From positions 3,984,001 to 4,048,000 of the forward strand of contig CANJKZ010000137.1 in the NCBI GenBank assembly GCA_947471745.1: a stretch of 64,000 nt of DNA. Direction: 5' to 3'. Source of the stretch: Closterium sp. Naga37s-1 (Eukaryota > Streptophyta > Zygnematophyceae > Desmidiales > Closteriaceae). Below are positions 40,211 to 50,655 of this stretch, piece by piece. Positions within the stretch are counted from its first letter, which is position 1; every line of letters begins with the position of its first letter. The notes below the pieces were generated by a model that saw only the letters and a list, made by a program, of their open reading frames with translations, was not told the DNA's origin and did not search any database. The position numbers were made by a program, and so were the translations under genes.

Positions 40211-43200
40211 ATGGGGAACAAAAAGGCACATGGCAAGGCCCAGAAGGGGGAGGACACTAAACGTGGTTCAACACGTAAAAACGCCGGGGGATCCGGCGGA
40301 GCAAGGACGCGAGCGCAGGCACAAGCTGCAGGGGCTCCTCTTCGGCAGCCGTGGCGACCCTGCGGAAAGCCCTCGCGCTCAGCCCCTCGTTCTCGTCAGG
40401 GTGCTCGAACTCAAGGGGCAAGCGGAGCAGCCGCCACAAGCCCTGCGCCGCAGCCGCACGTACAACACCCTGCTGCTCCTCGGTCAGCTGGGGATCCCGC
40501 AGCACGACGTTCCGCGACTCCAGACCAGCATGCAGCTGCTCCAGCGCTGTCGCCACGTGGGAGAGGCACTCGCCAACGCCAATCATGCGATGCTCCCAAC
40601 AGAGGACATCAAGGACGAAGTCGGACCGAATCTCCCAATCCCGACCCCACGTCGTCCCGGACTGAGGAGGAGATTCCCACAGCTCACCGTTCCACCACTT
40701 CTCGTCGTCCTCAGGATGAGGGGCGTCGGGCAGAAGCTCAGGAGACAGCGCTCGGGGCAGAGGGAAACGAGCGACAGGGGCGGGATCGTGGGGAACGAGG
40801 GGGTGCTGCCGCTGTGGAAGCTCAGAAGGGGGATCGGCAGCAACAAGCGACGGATCGGGTAGGGGGGGCACGAGAGCTGCCCCATCCGAGGACAACGTCG
40901 GCGGGGACAGCGGAGGAGGAGGCGGGTGAGAGGTCGACGCCGACAGCGGCGGATCGGACGGCGGCGGGGGCTGAGCCAGCGGAAGGGACGATGCAGCAGG
41001 CCCGGACGACTGCTGCTGAGAGGAGTGCTGAGACAGCGTGGGTCGAGGCAGTGGAGGATGTGGTTGAGACACCAGAGGAGAGCGCGGCTGGAGATGCGGC
41101 CCCACAATCTGTCGCTGAAGAGCAGGCGGCGGGCGGGGAGGCCGGCAAGGACGAAAGGAACCACGACGGGCCCTCAGATGCGGATGAGTCCGCCCGCGGG
41201 GCGATCGGTACACTGGCTCACGAGGACGAGAGGGGGTCCCGGCCCCCTTGTGCTCGAGTAGGACTGGCGCCAGCCCGCCCTGGGCCTCTGGCGGATTGGG
41301 AACAGCAGGATACCCCACCACGCACTCCCGCCGCGAACGCTTGCCCGTCATCACACCAGCACCGGGAGGCACAGGAGGAGGCGGTAGGAGAGAGACGAGC
41401 AGCAGAGGAGGCGGAGGACGTGGCCCAGGAGGAAGAAGCGGTGTTGGCGGCCAGCACTGCAAAACGACGGAGGAGGGCAGGAACAAGCCGGCAGAGGGCG
41501 CTGCAAGAGAGAGCGGACGAACAAGCCGCGGGCCAACAGCCGCGAAACGCGGCGACAAGAGCGGCCACAAGAGGCCGGGGGCGAGGCCGGGGCAGGGACG
41601 GGCGCGTGGGTGAGCTGGCGAGAGCAGTAGCACGGGAGAAGGCCAGATCTGGGAACTGGCGGGAAAGACACGAGAGGCCAGAACAAACTGAAGATGAACC
41701 AATGAATGAACCGGCAGAGGAGGAGGGGTCAGAATATATGGAGGAACAAGAGGCAGAGTCAGAGGAGATCTCGGTCGAGGCGGAGGATGGGGTTCCCAAA
41801 AACGAGGAAGGAGGTCGGCGACGTGGACACAGACAAGGACGGGACACAAGGGAGGCAAACGCACAGGTGGGCGAATCAGAGGCCCAGGTGGCAAACGAGG
41901 CTGCCAGCAAGGAGCGGGCACCCCTTGAAATTCGCAAAGGACGAGGACGCGTGGCAAAAGGTGGGACCACTCCGTGCCAGCGCACAGCCATTCCTGGTAC
42001 GGAAGCTCCCGCCGGAAATCCTAAAGGTGTTCAGCCTCTGCATTACCGTACCACTCCTGCGACTCTCGAAGCACCCGAACAGCCTGGGCGCGTGGCGAAT
42101 TTTACAATTCCTCCCCAGACTTACATTGCGAGTGGGCATGGAGACGACACCCGGAAACAGATGGCAAGTAGTAGAGGATCGGCTTCGACAATTTCGAGAA
42201 GAAAAGTGGGACGCACTGTACATCCAGGCCAGCACATTCCCCCCAAACTCCAAACCTGACAGGCATGAGCCAGACCCGGAAGGGATCTGCGCCAGAGCAG
42301 AGGGGCTGGTTCGGAAAGCCAACCTGGCGAAACCAGCGGTAGCGTTACACACCTCTCCCCTAGCTGAGCTGTCGCAAACCACCGTAGAAGCGCTCTGCTC
42401 CAAACACCCAAGCCCAGAGTTGGCGACACCGGAGGGTCTCACGGGTTACACAACATCCGAGCTCGCCATCAGTGCCGAGGCATTTCGCGAAGTATTGGCG
42501 AAATGCCCAAACGGGATAGGAGCGGGACCATCAGGGATGTGTTTCGAGCACTTACGCGATCCTGCCTCAACCAACTGGGAGGTTTTCGCTCTCCTACACA
42601 AGGTCGTTAATCAGCTTCTAAGCACCTACCAAAACGAGGCAGTACAGGAGCTGCTGCTCCCATCCAGGCTAATCGCCCTGGATTAACCGGACGGAGGCGT
42701 CCGACCAATCGCGATAGGGGAGGCTCTGCTCAGATTGACGGCCAAAGCAGCGCTAAAGGAGCTGGCGGGGGAAATCCGGGAGTACTTCCTACCTATACAA
42801 TCTGGAGTAGCGGTGCCAGGAGGAGCAGAATGCGTTATACATACGACAAGGGCACTCCTAGCGGAAGAATCCACGAGGGTAGTCCTGCAGCTAGATATTG
42901 AAAACGCGTTCAACTCCGTGGAACGCGGCCGCTTCCTCTCGACGCTGCGATGGACTGGCCTGACATCGCTCATGCTGCTGGCCCTCACACTCTATGGCGC
43001 GGTATCCAAACTCCTACTAGACAGCAGGTTCGAAGCGCCCCACATTAACAGTGCGCGGGGGGTGCGGCAGGGTGACCCGCTAGGACCAATGCTATTTGCG
43101 GCGGCCATCCAACCTGTGCTACTAGCGGCGGCAGAGGCAGTCCCAACGGTGACCGTGATGGCGTACGCGGATGACATCACGATCATAGGCGACCCAGCAC

Positions 43201-44373
43201 ATGCAATCAGGGCACTAAACAAGATACGAGACGAACTGGGCGGCTGCGGCCTACGGTGCAACCTCGCTGAATCGTCCGCATGGAGCCCCTCAGGGGACAC
43301 AGGGCGACTACCCGACGGCCTAGCAACAGCGGTGGACGGAGTACGGGTGCTGGGGAGCCCAATCGGCACGAAATCATTCTGCCCGCGCACCATCAGGGGT
43401 ACACTTGAGTCAACAGCAGCACCGTTGGGGCTCATCAGGAAACTTCACCCGCAGCACGCACTGCTACTCCTCTCGCGATGCATCTCGTGCAGGATATCGT
43501 ACCTCCTGCGTACGACACCGCCAGACGCACTCCCCCGCAGGCCCACCTGCACACGCCGAGCAAGGAGCTGGAGCAAAGCCTGGTGTGGAGGCAAGCGACG
43601 CTGCCAATCGCGCTGGGGGGCCTGGGAATCATAGACCCCCTCTCAGAAGCACCAGCGGCATACCTGGCCTCGCTGAAGGCCGCACAGACTCTACTGCAGC
43701 ACGTGTCAGCAACGCCAAGCCACCCGCTGCATCGCGTGGCGGCACTGCTGTCACCACACGGGGACGGAATCACGGGAGGAGGAACAAGTTTCAAGGACCT
43801 GAGGAACAGACTCCCAGAATCGGCAAGAGAGTTACTCAGTGCAACGGAACAGGGCGGGGAGGGGAAAGGCCGCCTGTAGGAACACCTCTTGAGGCAGATA
43901 AACTTGGACCGGGCAGCAGCGCTGGTGGGCGACACGCGGATCGACAAGCCAGGGGAAGACAATGGCCACGTCGTCCGACTTATAAGCCTGCAGGGAGTGG
44001 GAGCGGGGGACTGGCTCCATGCCATCCCCACACGGGCAGACCTCACGTTCTCCCCAGGGCAGTTTGGGATGGCCCTGGGCTTTCGGCTGGGACTGGCTCT
44101 AGCAGTGACGGACAACTGCCCGTGCGATAAGAGACGGTCTAAGATAGGTAACCGAAGCCTCCCTAACTATCTGCTAAGGTGCGCAGAGGGGAAGGACAGG
44201 ATGAACACACACAACAACGGATGGCCAACGAAGCTAACTACATGACCGCACATGAAACCACGGCCTTCTCGCAAATTGTTAACCCCAAGCGAGCAGACCT
44301 GGTGATTAAGGACAAGGAGTCAGCGAAAACCTTTGTGACCGACGTTACAATGACTGATCCACAACGAACCAGT
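40211..44373 (+). pseudogene. Reverse transcriptase / RLE protein, copy 8, frameshifted
   Basis: The plus frame 40211-42259 is open and includes an Arg/Gly box (RGRGRGRDGRVG) and an acidic stretch. The pre-RT domain continues in another frame (41706-42686), which ends in a stop within RLIALD. RT motifs follow from 42690: RPIAIGEALLRL, LQLDIENAFNSVE, RQGDPLGPMLFA and AYADD. Further shifts near 43500 and 43880 break the thumb, and the endonuclease remnant KRADLVIKDKESAKTFVTD ends the match. It is clearly inactive. Confidence 0.8.
40257..41351 (-). CDS. Antisense ORF of copy 8 with globular C-terminal domain
   Basis: 364 codons from the ATG at 41351 (MTGKRSRRECVVG); the frame is open further upstream to 41957. 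The first two thirds are Pro/Ser-rich. From DDEKWWNGELWESPPQSG to the stop at 40257 it looks like a real folded domain of about 140 residues, rich in Leu, Trp, Glu and Arg with amphipathic helices (GECLSHVATALEQLHAGLES, LVPALASLLRRIPRRFYVL). The overlapping sense frame is Ala/Arg/Gln/Gly-rich and featureless. I do not recognise the domain family. Position and direction match the antisense frames of the other copies. Confidence 0.55.
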   Translation of the reverse strand: MTGKRSRRECVVGYPAVPNPPEAQGGLAPVLLEHKGAGTPSRPREPVYRSPRGRTHPHLRARRGSFRPCRPPRPPPALQRQIVGPHLQPRSPLVSQPHPPLPRPTLSQHSSQQQSSGPAASSLPLAQPPPPSDPPLSASTSHPPPPPLSPPTLSSDGAALVPPLPDPSLVAADPPSELPQRQHPLVPHDPAPVARFPLPRALSPELLPDAPHPEDDEKWWNGELWESPPQSGTTWGRDWEIRSDFVLDVLCWEHRMIGVGECLSHVATALEQLHAGLESRNVVLRDPQLTEEQQGVVRAAAAQGLWRLLRLPLEFEHPDENEGLSARAFRRVATAAEEEPLQLVPALASLLRRIPRRFYVLNHV

Positions 44374-44390
44374 TGGAATCTCAAGTACGT

Positions 44391-45819
44391 GAATGTGTCG
44401 TCCACAACACAACGTACCAGTTAAAGACCAGCAGGGCGAGCGTGCAGGCAAGCAAGGGCAGAATGAGGTAGATGGAGAAGAGGTGGGCCTGCTGCATGTC
44501 CGGCTGCAGTGGCAACTTAAAGCCCGGCAGCTCGCATGTTTGCTATATGTTGAACAGCAATACCTGAGGCAGTGAGAGTGAGAAGAGGGAAGGAAGGAGG
44601 GGAGAGGAGAGGGAGAGTAAAGGAGAGTAAGGGAGAGTAAAGGACAGAGAGAGAACGTTTATGGAGTTGGGGCAGAATACAAGGAAGATGCCCAGATACA
44701 CATTGTACAGCACGTCCAGATCCCACACCCAGCAACACTGTGCTCCTTCTCTGCCATTGTCTCTCCCACAGCAAATGTTGGCGGAGGCACGAAAGGAGGT
44801 GGAGCAGCTGACAAGTCAGTTGTCTGTTACTACCACCTAGACTGAGGCGCTTAAGACAAATTGTGAGGCGATTAAAGGGGCTTTGATTGAGCACAAGGAG
44901 CAGCAGCAGCACCATCGGAAATCTTGCCCTGGCCGATAGACTCCATGGTGCTCCAGCAGCAGAGGAAGCGAGTAGAAGGGGTTGACTCGCACATAGAGAG
45001 CCGAGAGAGGGCAGCGGACGGTGTCCTGTTCCAGGGTGCTCTCCCTCTCATTGTCTCTCACGTAGCACGTGTGACTCTCCCTAAGAAGAAACAGTGGCGC
45101 AACAAAGCTATGGTGGTTAAAACGGGAGGAGAGAGCGATCGAAAACAATGGAGGAGGTAGAGAAAAGAAACGGTGCAAAATGTAAGTGGTTTTTGTGGGT
45201 GGTGGGGGTGCAATGGACAAGAAGAAGAAACGAGGCAGCAGGAGAACACTCACCCGCAAAAGACGTCCGTTGTCAACAGCAGCAGCAATGTCGGCGACAG
45301 CTATCCGCTTTTACTCAATCAAAGCCCCTTGAAGCGCCTCACAAATTGTCTTTAGCGCCTCAGTCTGGGTAGTAGCAACAGACAACTGACTAGTCAGCTG
45401 CTCCACCTACTTCCGTGCCCCAGCCAACACTTGCTGTGGGAGAGACAATGAAGGAAAAAGAAGCACGATGGAAACGGACCACAACAGCGCCTCCTGCTCT
45501 TACAGCTGGTAGAAAGCACCTCTCTCTATCTTTCTCTCTGTTTGTTTCTCGCTCTCCCATTTTTTGGCCCTTTCTCTTTCTCTGGCTCTTTCTGTATCTG
45601 CCTGTCTCTTTGTCTTCCTCAACATCTCCCTCCTTCACTTTCTCTGTCTTACCAGCAATCACAGCGATCTGCCCGGCCTCCAGCCCGTTGATCCCACCAA
45701 GGATGTTGATGAGATTGGTGGTGCAGAACCACTAGCACATACACCTTGTAAAGCACGCCCAGGTGTATGCATGCATGCATGCATGCATGCCTTGGAAAGA
45801 GTTTCAAACCCACACTTAC
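44391..45819. other. Region of decayed ALG7 exon copies and an inverted repeat
   Basis: No intact gene. Minus-strand remnants of the ALG7 exon lie at about 44654-44728 (LDVLYNVYLGIFLVFCPNSI) and about 45655-45765 ([10 protein letters not shown], then GINGLEAGQ in a shifted frame). A (GCAT)n-like microsatellite lies at 45768-45791. An inverted repeat is listed separately. Confidence 0.6.
44757..45449. repeat. Inverted repeat of a coiled-coil-like exon
   Basis: The plus strand at about 44757-44905 and the minus strand at about 45293-45449 are near copies. Both start with an acceptor-like ATTGTCTCTCCCACAG. Both then encode a charged helical segment (VEQLTSQLSV...TEALKT.CEA) containing one or more stops. 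The arms are separated by about 390 bases. Origin and host gene unknown. Confidence 0.65.
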
Positions 45820-46099
45820 CGCAGCGGCGATCACAGCGGTCTGCCCGGCCTCCAACCCGTTGATTCCAGCAAGGATATCGATGGAGTTGGTGCAGAACAC
45901 CACGAGAACCACCAGGCACACCCTGTACAGCACGCCAAGGTCCCACATTGCTGCCTCCCCCCCTGACCCTGCTGCCTCCCCCCCTGACCAAGCCAGCCCA
46001 GCCAGCAGCGGCCGCAGCGGCTTGGGAATGACAATGGTGGTGTGGCCGGAGTAGGCCATGAGGAGAGGTTGTGATGCGATGGCAGGGAATATGATTTTT
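45820..46099 (-). CDS. ALG7: ALG7/DPAGT1-like exon, central catalytic segment
   Basis: A 280-base exon on the minus strand with acceptor CCCGCAG at its start and donor GTAAGT at its end. It encodes [32 protein letters not shown], and then [20 protein letters not shown]. These match the conserved core of UDP-GlcNAc:dolichyl-phosphate GlcNAc-1-phosphotransferase (family knowledge: VVPKPFRPIL and [19 protein letters not shown] in the animal enzyme). The enzyme starts N-glycan assembly on the ER membrane. A 21-bp tandem duplication adds [11 protein letters not shown] between the two blocks. The phase joins exactly to the exon at 47938-48029 (PSRV then KIIFP). No downstream exons lie to its left; the retrotransposon array begins there. 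Confidence 0.8.
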
Positions 46100-46838
46100 C
46101 TGCGGGGGAGATGGAGGTGGGGCGGGGCCAGGCGGAAAAGATGGAGGTGGGGACGGGGTGTCGGAGTTACTCCCCTCTCCTTACTCACTCGTCTCTTGCC
46201 CTTGCCTCTTCCCTGCCTTCTGTCCTCACCTTCTTCCCTTCCTTCTTATTCTGGCCTTTCCCCACCTCTGTCCCCACTCCTGTTCCCTTGTTCCCTTCTG
46301 CGTTCTCAGCCACTACCTGCCCCCTCCTGTGCTCGTGCTCGAGCTGCTCGGGCGCGAGTCACAGGACTCTCAGCTGAGGACGGCTGCTCTTCATTCCTGC
46401 CGTGCGGGTCTGGTGGTCCACGGTCTGTCCTCCCTTCTCCTTCTCCAGCACTAGCACTCCCACACAATGGCTGCCCTCAGTGGCCTAGTCACCTAGCTGC
46501 TGTAGCGTTAGAACGGCAACGTAAATCCACTATTTTAGGCAAACAAGTCGAGAGAACAAGATTGCTTTGCTAGGCTAGGCTACTTGTGCCTGGCTTCCCA
46601 GTCGCACAGTTCTCTGCGTGATGGGTTGGGCCCGAGCCGCCTGGGCCTTGGATTGGCCCTCACCAGATTTCCTGTCTCCCAATGTCCCTGGAATTGCACC
46701 CGCAGCGCCCTGCAACCCCCAATGCTACCAACCCTTCGCTTCTCCCAACACCCAACTACCTCCCCTATAGGTTGAATAGCAATTGCTACAGCACTTCTAC
46801 ACCTCAATTAGCGTATGTCCAGAATATGATGTACTTAC

Positions 46839-46952
46839 CATTATATTCGGTGACAGGGGGAGCAATAAAGGGGCTTGGGGATGACGATGGTGGTGTGGCC
46901 GGAATAGGCCATGAGGAGAGGCAGGGAGGCGATGAAGGGGAATACGATTTTG
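46839..46952 (-). pseudogene. Duplicate ALG7 exon with splice sites and in-frame stop
   Basis: 114 bases between acceptor TTTTCCGCAG and donor GTAAGT. It encodes [18 protein letters not shown] and [10 protein letters not shown], then YCSPCHRI and a TAA. It would splice in phase after PSRV, but it lacks the FCTNSI core. It is either a decayed duplicate or a poison exon. Confidence 0.6.
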
Positions 46953-47411
46953 CTGCGGAAAAGGTAGAGGTGGGGCGGGGTTTAGGGTTGGAAAGAGGGA
47001 TGGGAAGGCGGGAGTCTGTGAACGGAGAGCAACAGATAACGATGGTGGTGTGAGCACCACACCACACCGTGTGGCCGGAGTAGGCCACGAGGAGAGTTAG
47101 GGAGGCGAATGAGCTCCTTGGGGCGGGGGGCGGAAAGGGGAGGGAGCCAGCCGGGGTGCGACACCTAAGACCGTATTGTTCATGCGGCTGTAAGAGCAGT
47201 CCAGCACTCACTCGCCCGCGTCTCTAGACGTCTCACAACCGTGTTTTTTTGGCTATGAGGCCCTGCAGCTCCATACAACAGGGGCTGCATTTGAGGTACC
47301 ACGTGTAGAGAGGGTGTTTTTGAGACGTCTCACAACCGTGTTTTTTCGGCTATGAGGCCCTGCAGCTCCATGCAGCAGGGGCTGCATTTGAGGTACCTCA
47401 GCTCAGAACAT

Positions 47412-47805
47412 TCCCCAGCGCCCATTCCCCAGCGCCCATTCCCCAGCGCCCATTCCCCAGCGCCCATTCCCCAGCGCCCATTCCCCAGCGCCCATTCCCC
47501 AGCGCCCATTCCCCAGCGCCCATTCCCCAGAACCCATTCCCCAGCGCCCATTCCCCAGCGCCCATTCCCCAGAACCCATTCCCCAGCGCCCATTCCCCAG
47601 CGCCCATTTCCCAGCGCCCATTCCCCAGCGCCCATTCCCCAGCGCCCATTCCCCAGCGCCCATTCCCCAGCGCCCATTCCCCAGCGCCCATTCCCCAGCG
47701 CCCATTCCCCAGCGCCCATTCCCCAGCGCCCATTCCCCAGCGTCCATTCCCCAGCGCCCATACCCCAGCACCCATTCCCCAGCACTCGTTCCCCAGCACC
47801 CAGGC
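47412..47805. repeat. 14-bp minisatellite, about 28 units
   Basis: The unit CCCCAGCGCCCATT repeats with few changes. Because 14 is not a multiple of 3, each frame of the minus strand reads the same 14-residue peptide (GNGRWGMGAGEWAL). The long frames here are a by-product of the repeat, not genes. Confidence 0.92.
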
Positions 47806-47937
47806 CAGCACCCACTCACACGCGGCTAGGTGTCTCGAGCACGTCGTCTATGAAGCCCTGCAGCAACATGCAGCCGATGCAGGCTAGAGGTGCCTCAAGA
47901 CTGTCCCAGCGCCCAGCCCATTCCAGCACCCACTCAC

Positions 47938-48029
47938 ACACGGCTGGGTGTCTCGAGCACATCGTCTATGAAGCCCTGCAGCACCATGCAGCCGATGCAG
48001 GCCAAAGCCGCATTGTAATGCACGAGCCA
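47938..48029 (-). CDS. ALG7: ALG7/DPAGT1-like exon with the DDVL motif
   Basis: A 92-base exon with acceptor CCCCTGCAG and donor GTGAGT. It encodes WLVHYNAALACIGCMVLQGF followed by IDDVLETPSRV. The Asp-Asp pair in GF(I)DDVL is the conserved Mg-binding motif of the family (established for DPAGT1/ALG7). It joins in phase to the exon at 45820-46099. No N-terminal exon is recognisable upstream. Decayed copies of this exon lie on both sides. Confidence 0.75.
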
Positions 48030-48700
48030 CTGCAGGGGGGGGGAGAGGGGGAGCAGGGAGAGCAGAGGAAGGGGGGAGGGGAAGGGGGGGAAGGGAAGGG
48101 AGCAGGGGAAGAAGAGGAGGAGGGGGAGGGGGAAGGGAGCAGGGGAATGAAGCCCTGCAGCACCATGCAGCCCTGCAGCACCATGCAGCCCTGCAGCACC
48201 ATGCAGCCCTGCGATACCATGATGCAGATAACGCCAGAGCTGCAATTTATGCACCAGGCCCAGCCACTGCAGGGAGGGGGAAGAGAGGGTAGGGGAAAGG
48301 GAGAAGGGGGGGGAAGGGAGGGCAGTGGAAGGAGGGGGACAGGGAGGGGAAAGAACCTCTGCAATGCCATGTAGCAGACGCACGCCAGCGCTGCATTGTA
48401 CTGCACTGCACGAGCCACTGGAGGGAGGGGAGAGGGGGAGCAGGGAGAGAAGAGGAAGAGGGGGCAGGGAGCAGGGAGCAGGGAAATGAAGCCCTGCAAC
48501 ACTATAAAGCAGAGAACGGCATGGAGGGGGGAGGAGGGGGGGTCAGGGGAGGGAGGGCAGGGGGGTTAGGGCTGGAGACAGGCAAGGCCATGATGCAGCC
48601 TCTACAGGGGGGGAGAGGGGGAAGGGAAGGGCGGGGAGAGGGCTTTTGACGGTTCTCAAAAGTCACTCCAACGGTCACTGCGCTGTGGGGGCAGTGAGGA
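48030..48700 (-). pseudogene. Decayed duplicates of the DDVL-type ALG7 exon
   Basis: At about 48210-48260, 48360-48420 and 48480-48520 the minus strand again reads fragments resembling the exon at 47938-48029 (for example VQYNAALACVCYMALQRF). They are separated by G-rich stretches. None is clean. The segment also contains repeated CTGCAGCACCATGCAGCC units. Confidence 0.55.
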
Positions 48701-48752
48701 GAGGAGTTGGGCGGAGAGGGAGTTTGCAGAGGAAAGGGGGAGGGGTTGGAAG

Positions 48753-49638
48753 GTGTGGGGGCGGAATGGAGTAAGGTTGAAGGGGAATCACCAGAGCATC
48801 AGAGCGAAGGAGGTTGACTACACGCATCCCAACGGATCGGTTTTCCGACTCTACTGGCAACATACCGACAACCGAGCATTTCTGAAGGAGCGCGCGACTA
48901 ACGCGCATGCGATTGAAGTTGTGATGCGCGACGTACCTGCGACGAAGACGCCGGAGATGCTGCGTGAGCTGATGGTGGTTTATCAGCTGCGGAACCGGAG
49001 GCGGTCAGCGTTCAAGGACGGAGTTTGCTTTCACCGTGTTCTACATCCAGTCACTGGCGCTGACACCGACGTCGTTAAGGGACTGGTGATCCCGCACCCT
49101 GGTGACCACTACCGTTGGCGTCATGCTTTCGAAGATCCGCTGGAGATTGGTCGTCGTTACCTGGTCCACTTCCCTGCGCTATCTTGCCTGCTCTGTGGTG
49201 GCCAGCATTATGATGTTAATCATGACGCTTTCGTCACGGAACGGCAAAATAACATAGGAAAGTGGAACCTTACCTTGGGGAGGGTTCATCGCATTAATGG
49301 TAACTGCTTTCACCTTTCTGATCATACTTACCATTGTACTTGCGTCTGTACTAACCGCCAAGTCGTAACTTGCAGCTGTGTCTCTCCCGGCCTCCCCGCT
49401 GATCACCCCGATCTTGCTGGACCCGGCCATGGTGCTCATCTCCACCGGAGGGAATCGGGAGGAATGGATCTGCACGCAAGTGGGCTGCGGGAAGGCGAAG
49501 GGAAAAAGCTTCATGACTGCGGCCGATCATGTCACATCCGCCAACCACCTCATTCACATGGAGAAGCTCGGCTCTGCCACTCGTGCCTCTCTCGAGAAAG
49601 TGAGCCTCAACGTCACGAAGAAGGATTATGGGATCTGA
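48753..49638 (+). pseudogene. ORF1-like protein of an APE-type LINE
   Basis: The plus frame from 48753 reads a probable nucleic-acid-binding ORF1: GSVFRLYWQHTDNRAFLKER, then VVMRDVPATKTPEMLRELMV, and a Cys/His cluster CLLCGGQHYDVNHDAF. After a frame change near 49370 it continues as a C2H2-like finger, CTQVGCGK...DHVTSANH, to a stop at 49638. Similar layouts are known from ORF1 of plant-type L1 elements, but I do not recognise this exact family. The start of the element upstream is not defined. Confidence 0.5.
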
Positions 49639-49750
49639 AGCAAGAGCAGCTCGGCAGACAGGCAGCAGCAGCAGCAGTAGTCCTCTTAGTAGTTGGTGTC
49701 GGTCTTCTTCTTACCCTGTGGATGCGTAGGGGTTCTCAGCTTGTTATTAA

Positions 49751-50655
49751 TTGAGTAAGAAAAGCCTTGTCAGTTTTGCAGGCCTCAACGTCAACGGCCT
49801 AGGAGATAAGACCAAACGACAACGAGTTCTAGACTGGTCCAGACAAGCAGCCGACATCATTGTCCTCTCAGACACTAGAATAGGCTCAGACCACCTGTCA
49901 GAATCCCAACCACTAGACCATTGGGATAAAAGGGCTTGTTTGTGTGGCGGGTCAGTGCGCCCATAACCCCCCAGGCCAACATGCCTGTAACCCTTCCCTA
50001 GGATCAATCGGGGATCACCAGTGGACCTCTGACACCACCCGCTCTGGTCACACCCCACTTACAGCCTAGCAGCTGCAGCCTCGCCTAGATCCAAAGCCAG
50101 TGGTGTGGCCTTGCTCTGTAGATCACAAGTTCTTAGCTTCCGCAACGTGTTAGTTCACCCCTCGGGTCGCCTAGTATCCGCAGAAATCCATGGCCTCGCT
50201 TACAGCTTACGGTCGTGGCATGTTACTTTCCAGCCAATCCGACTTCCCGTGCCACGTTCCTCCGAGACACCTTAGGTCCGGTGATAGATCTGATCCCGCC
50301 GTCCAACCACCTGCTCATTATCGGAGATCTTAACATTGTAGAAGATCCGATATTAGATAAGTCGTCACGCTTAGGATCTACCGCTGAAAACGATAGGCTT
50401 TTCACTCGCTGCCAAGCCTTCCAGCTCTCAAACGCTTTTAGAACACTCTATCCGAGGAAACGGGAGTTTACCTTCTTTTCGCAAGCCCAACAAGCTAGCA
50501 CACGTATTGACCGTGCCCTTATCTCTCACTCTCTTCTCCCTCACCTGATCCAAGCATCCCACGTTATGCCGGCGGATTATATTTCAGATCACAGCTTCGC
50601 GATTAGAATAGCCCTTCGAATAGATGCCAAAATCTGCCTCGGTCCTGGTCTCTAG
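49751..50655 (+). pseudogene. APE endonuclease domain of the LINE, frameshifted
   Basis: 49751-49966 reads SFAGLNVNGLGDKTKRQRVL and ADIIVLSDTRIG, then a stop. From 50215 to 50655 it continues GDLNIVEDP, STRIDRALIS and SDHS, the later APE motifs (GDxN, RIDxxL, SDH). The middle part is in other frames. The domain would nick target DNA to prime reverse transcription; here it is broken. Confidence 0.8.

Larger units (their letters stand above)
39937..44390 (+). mobile_element. RLE-type non-LTR retrotransposon, copy 8 (subfamily IV), 3'-truncated
   Basis: The most divergent copy, with an open 5' half and a badly broken RT half. Similarity to the family fades after VTDVTMTDPQ near 44370, in the endonuclease region. 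The rest of the C-terminus, the tail and the GA tract are missing, so the array ends here against ALG7-related sequence. Confidence 0.75.
46100..47937 (-). other. Putative ALG7 intron with duplicate exons and minisatellite
   Basis: This interval separates the two good ALG7 exons. It holds a duplicate exon with its own splice sites (46839-46952), a decayed copy near 47040-47130 (SSFASLTLLVAYSGHT), two tandem 70-80 bp repeats at about 47225-47400 resembling the upstream exon (CCMELQGLIAEKTR), a 14-bp minisatellite (47412-47805) and another exon duplicate at about 47820-47893. I see nothing recognisable between about 46110 and 46800. Confidence 0.55.

Noticed and set aside
41218..41991. A further minus-strand frame (257 aa, Ser/Ala/Cys-rich) in copy 8.
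   Set aside because: It overlaps the acidic sense-coding stretch, has no protein-like features, and does not line up with the antisense start at 41351.
47400..47810. CRISPR-like regular repeat.
   Set aside because: Units are contiguous without spacers, and the window is eukaryotic.
47330..47815. Three overlapping 138-161 aa minus-strand frames rich in Gly-Trp-Met.
   Set aside because: They are the 14-bp minisatellite read in three frames.
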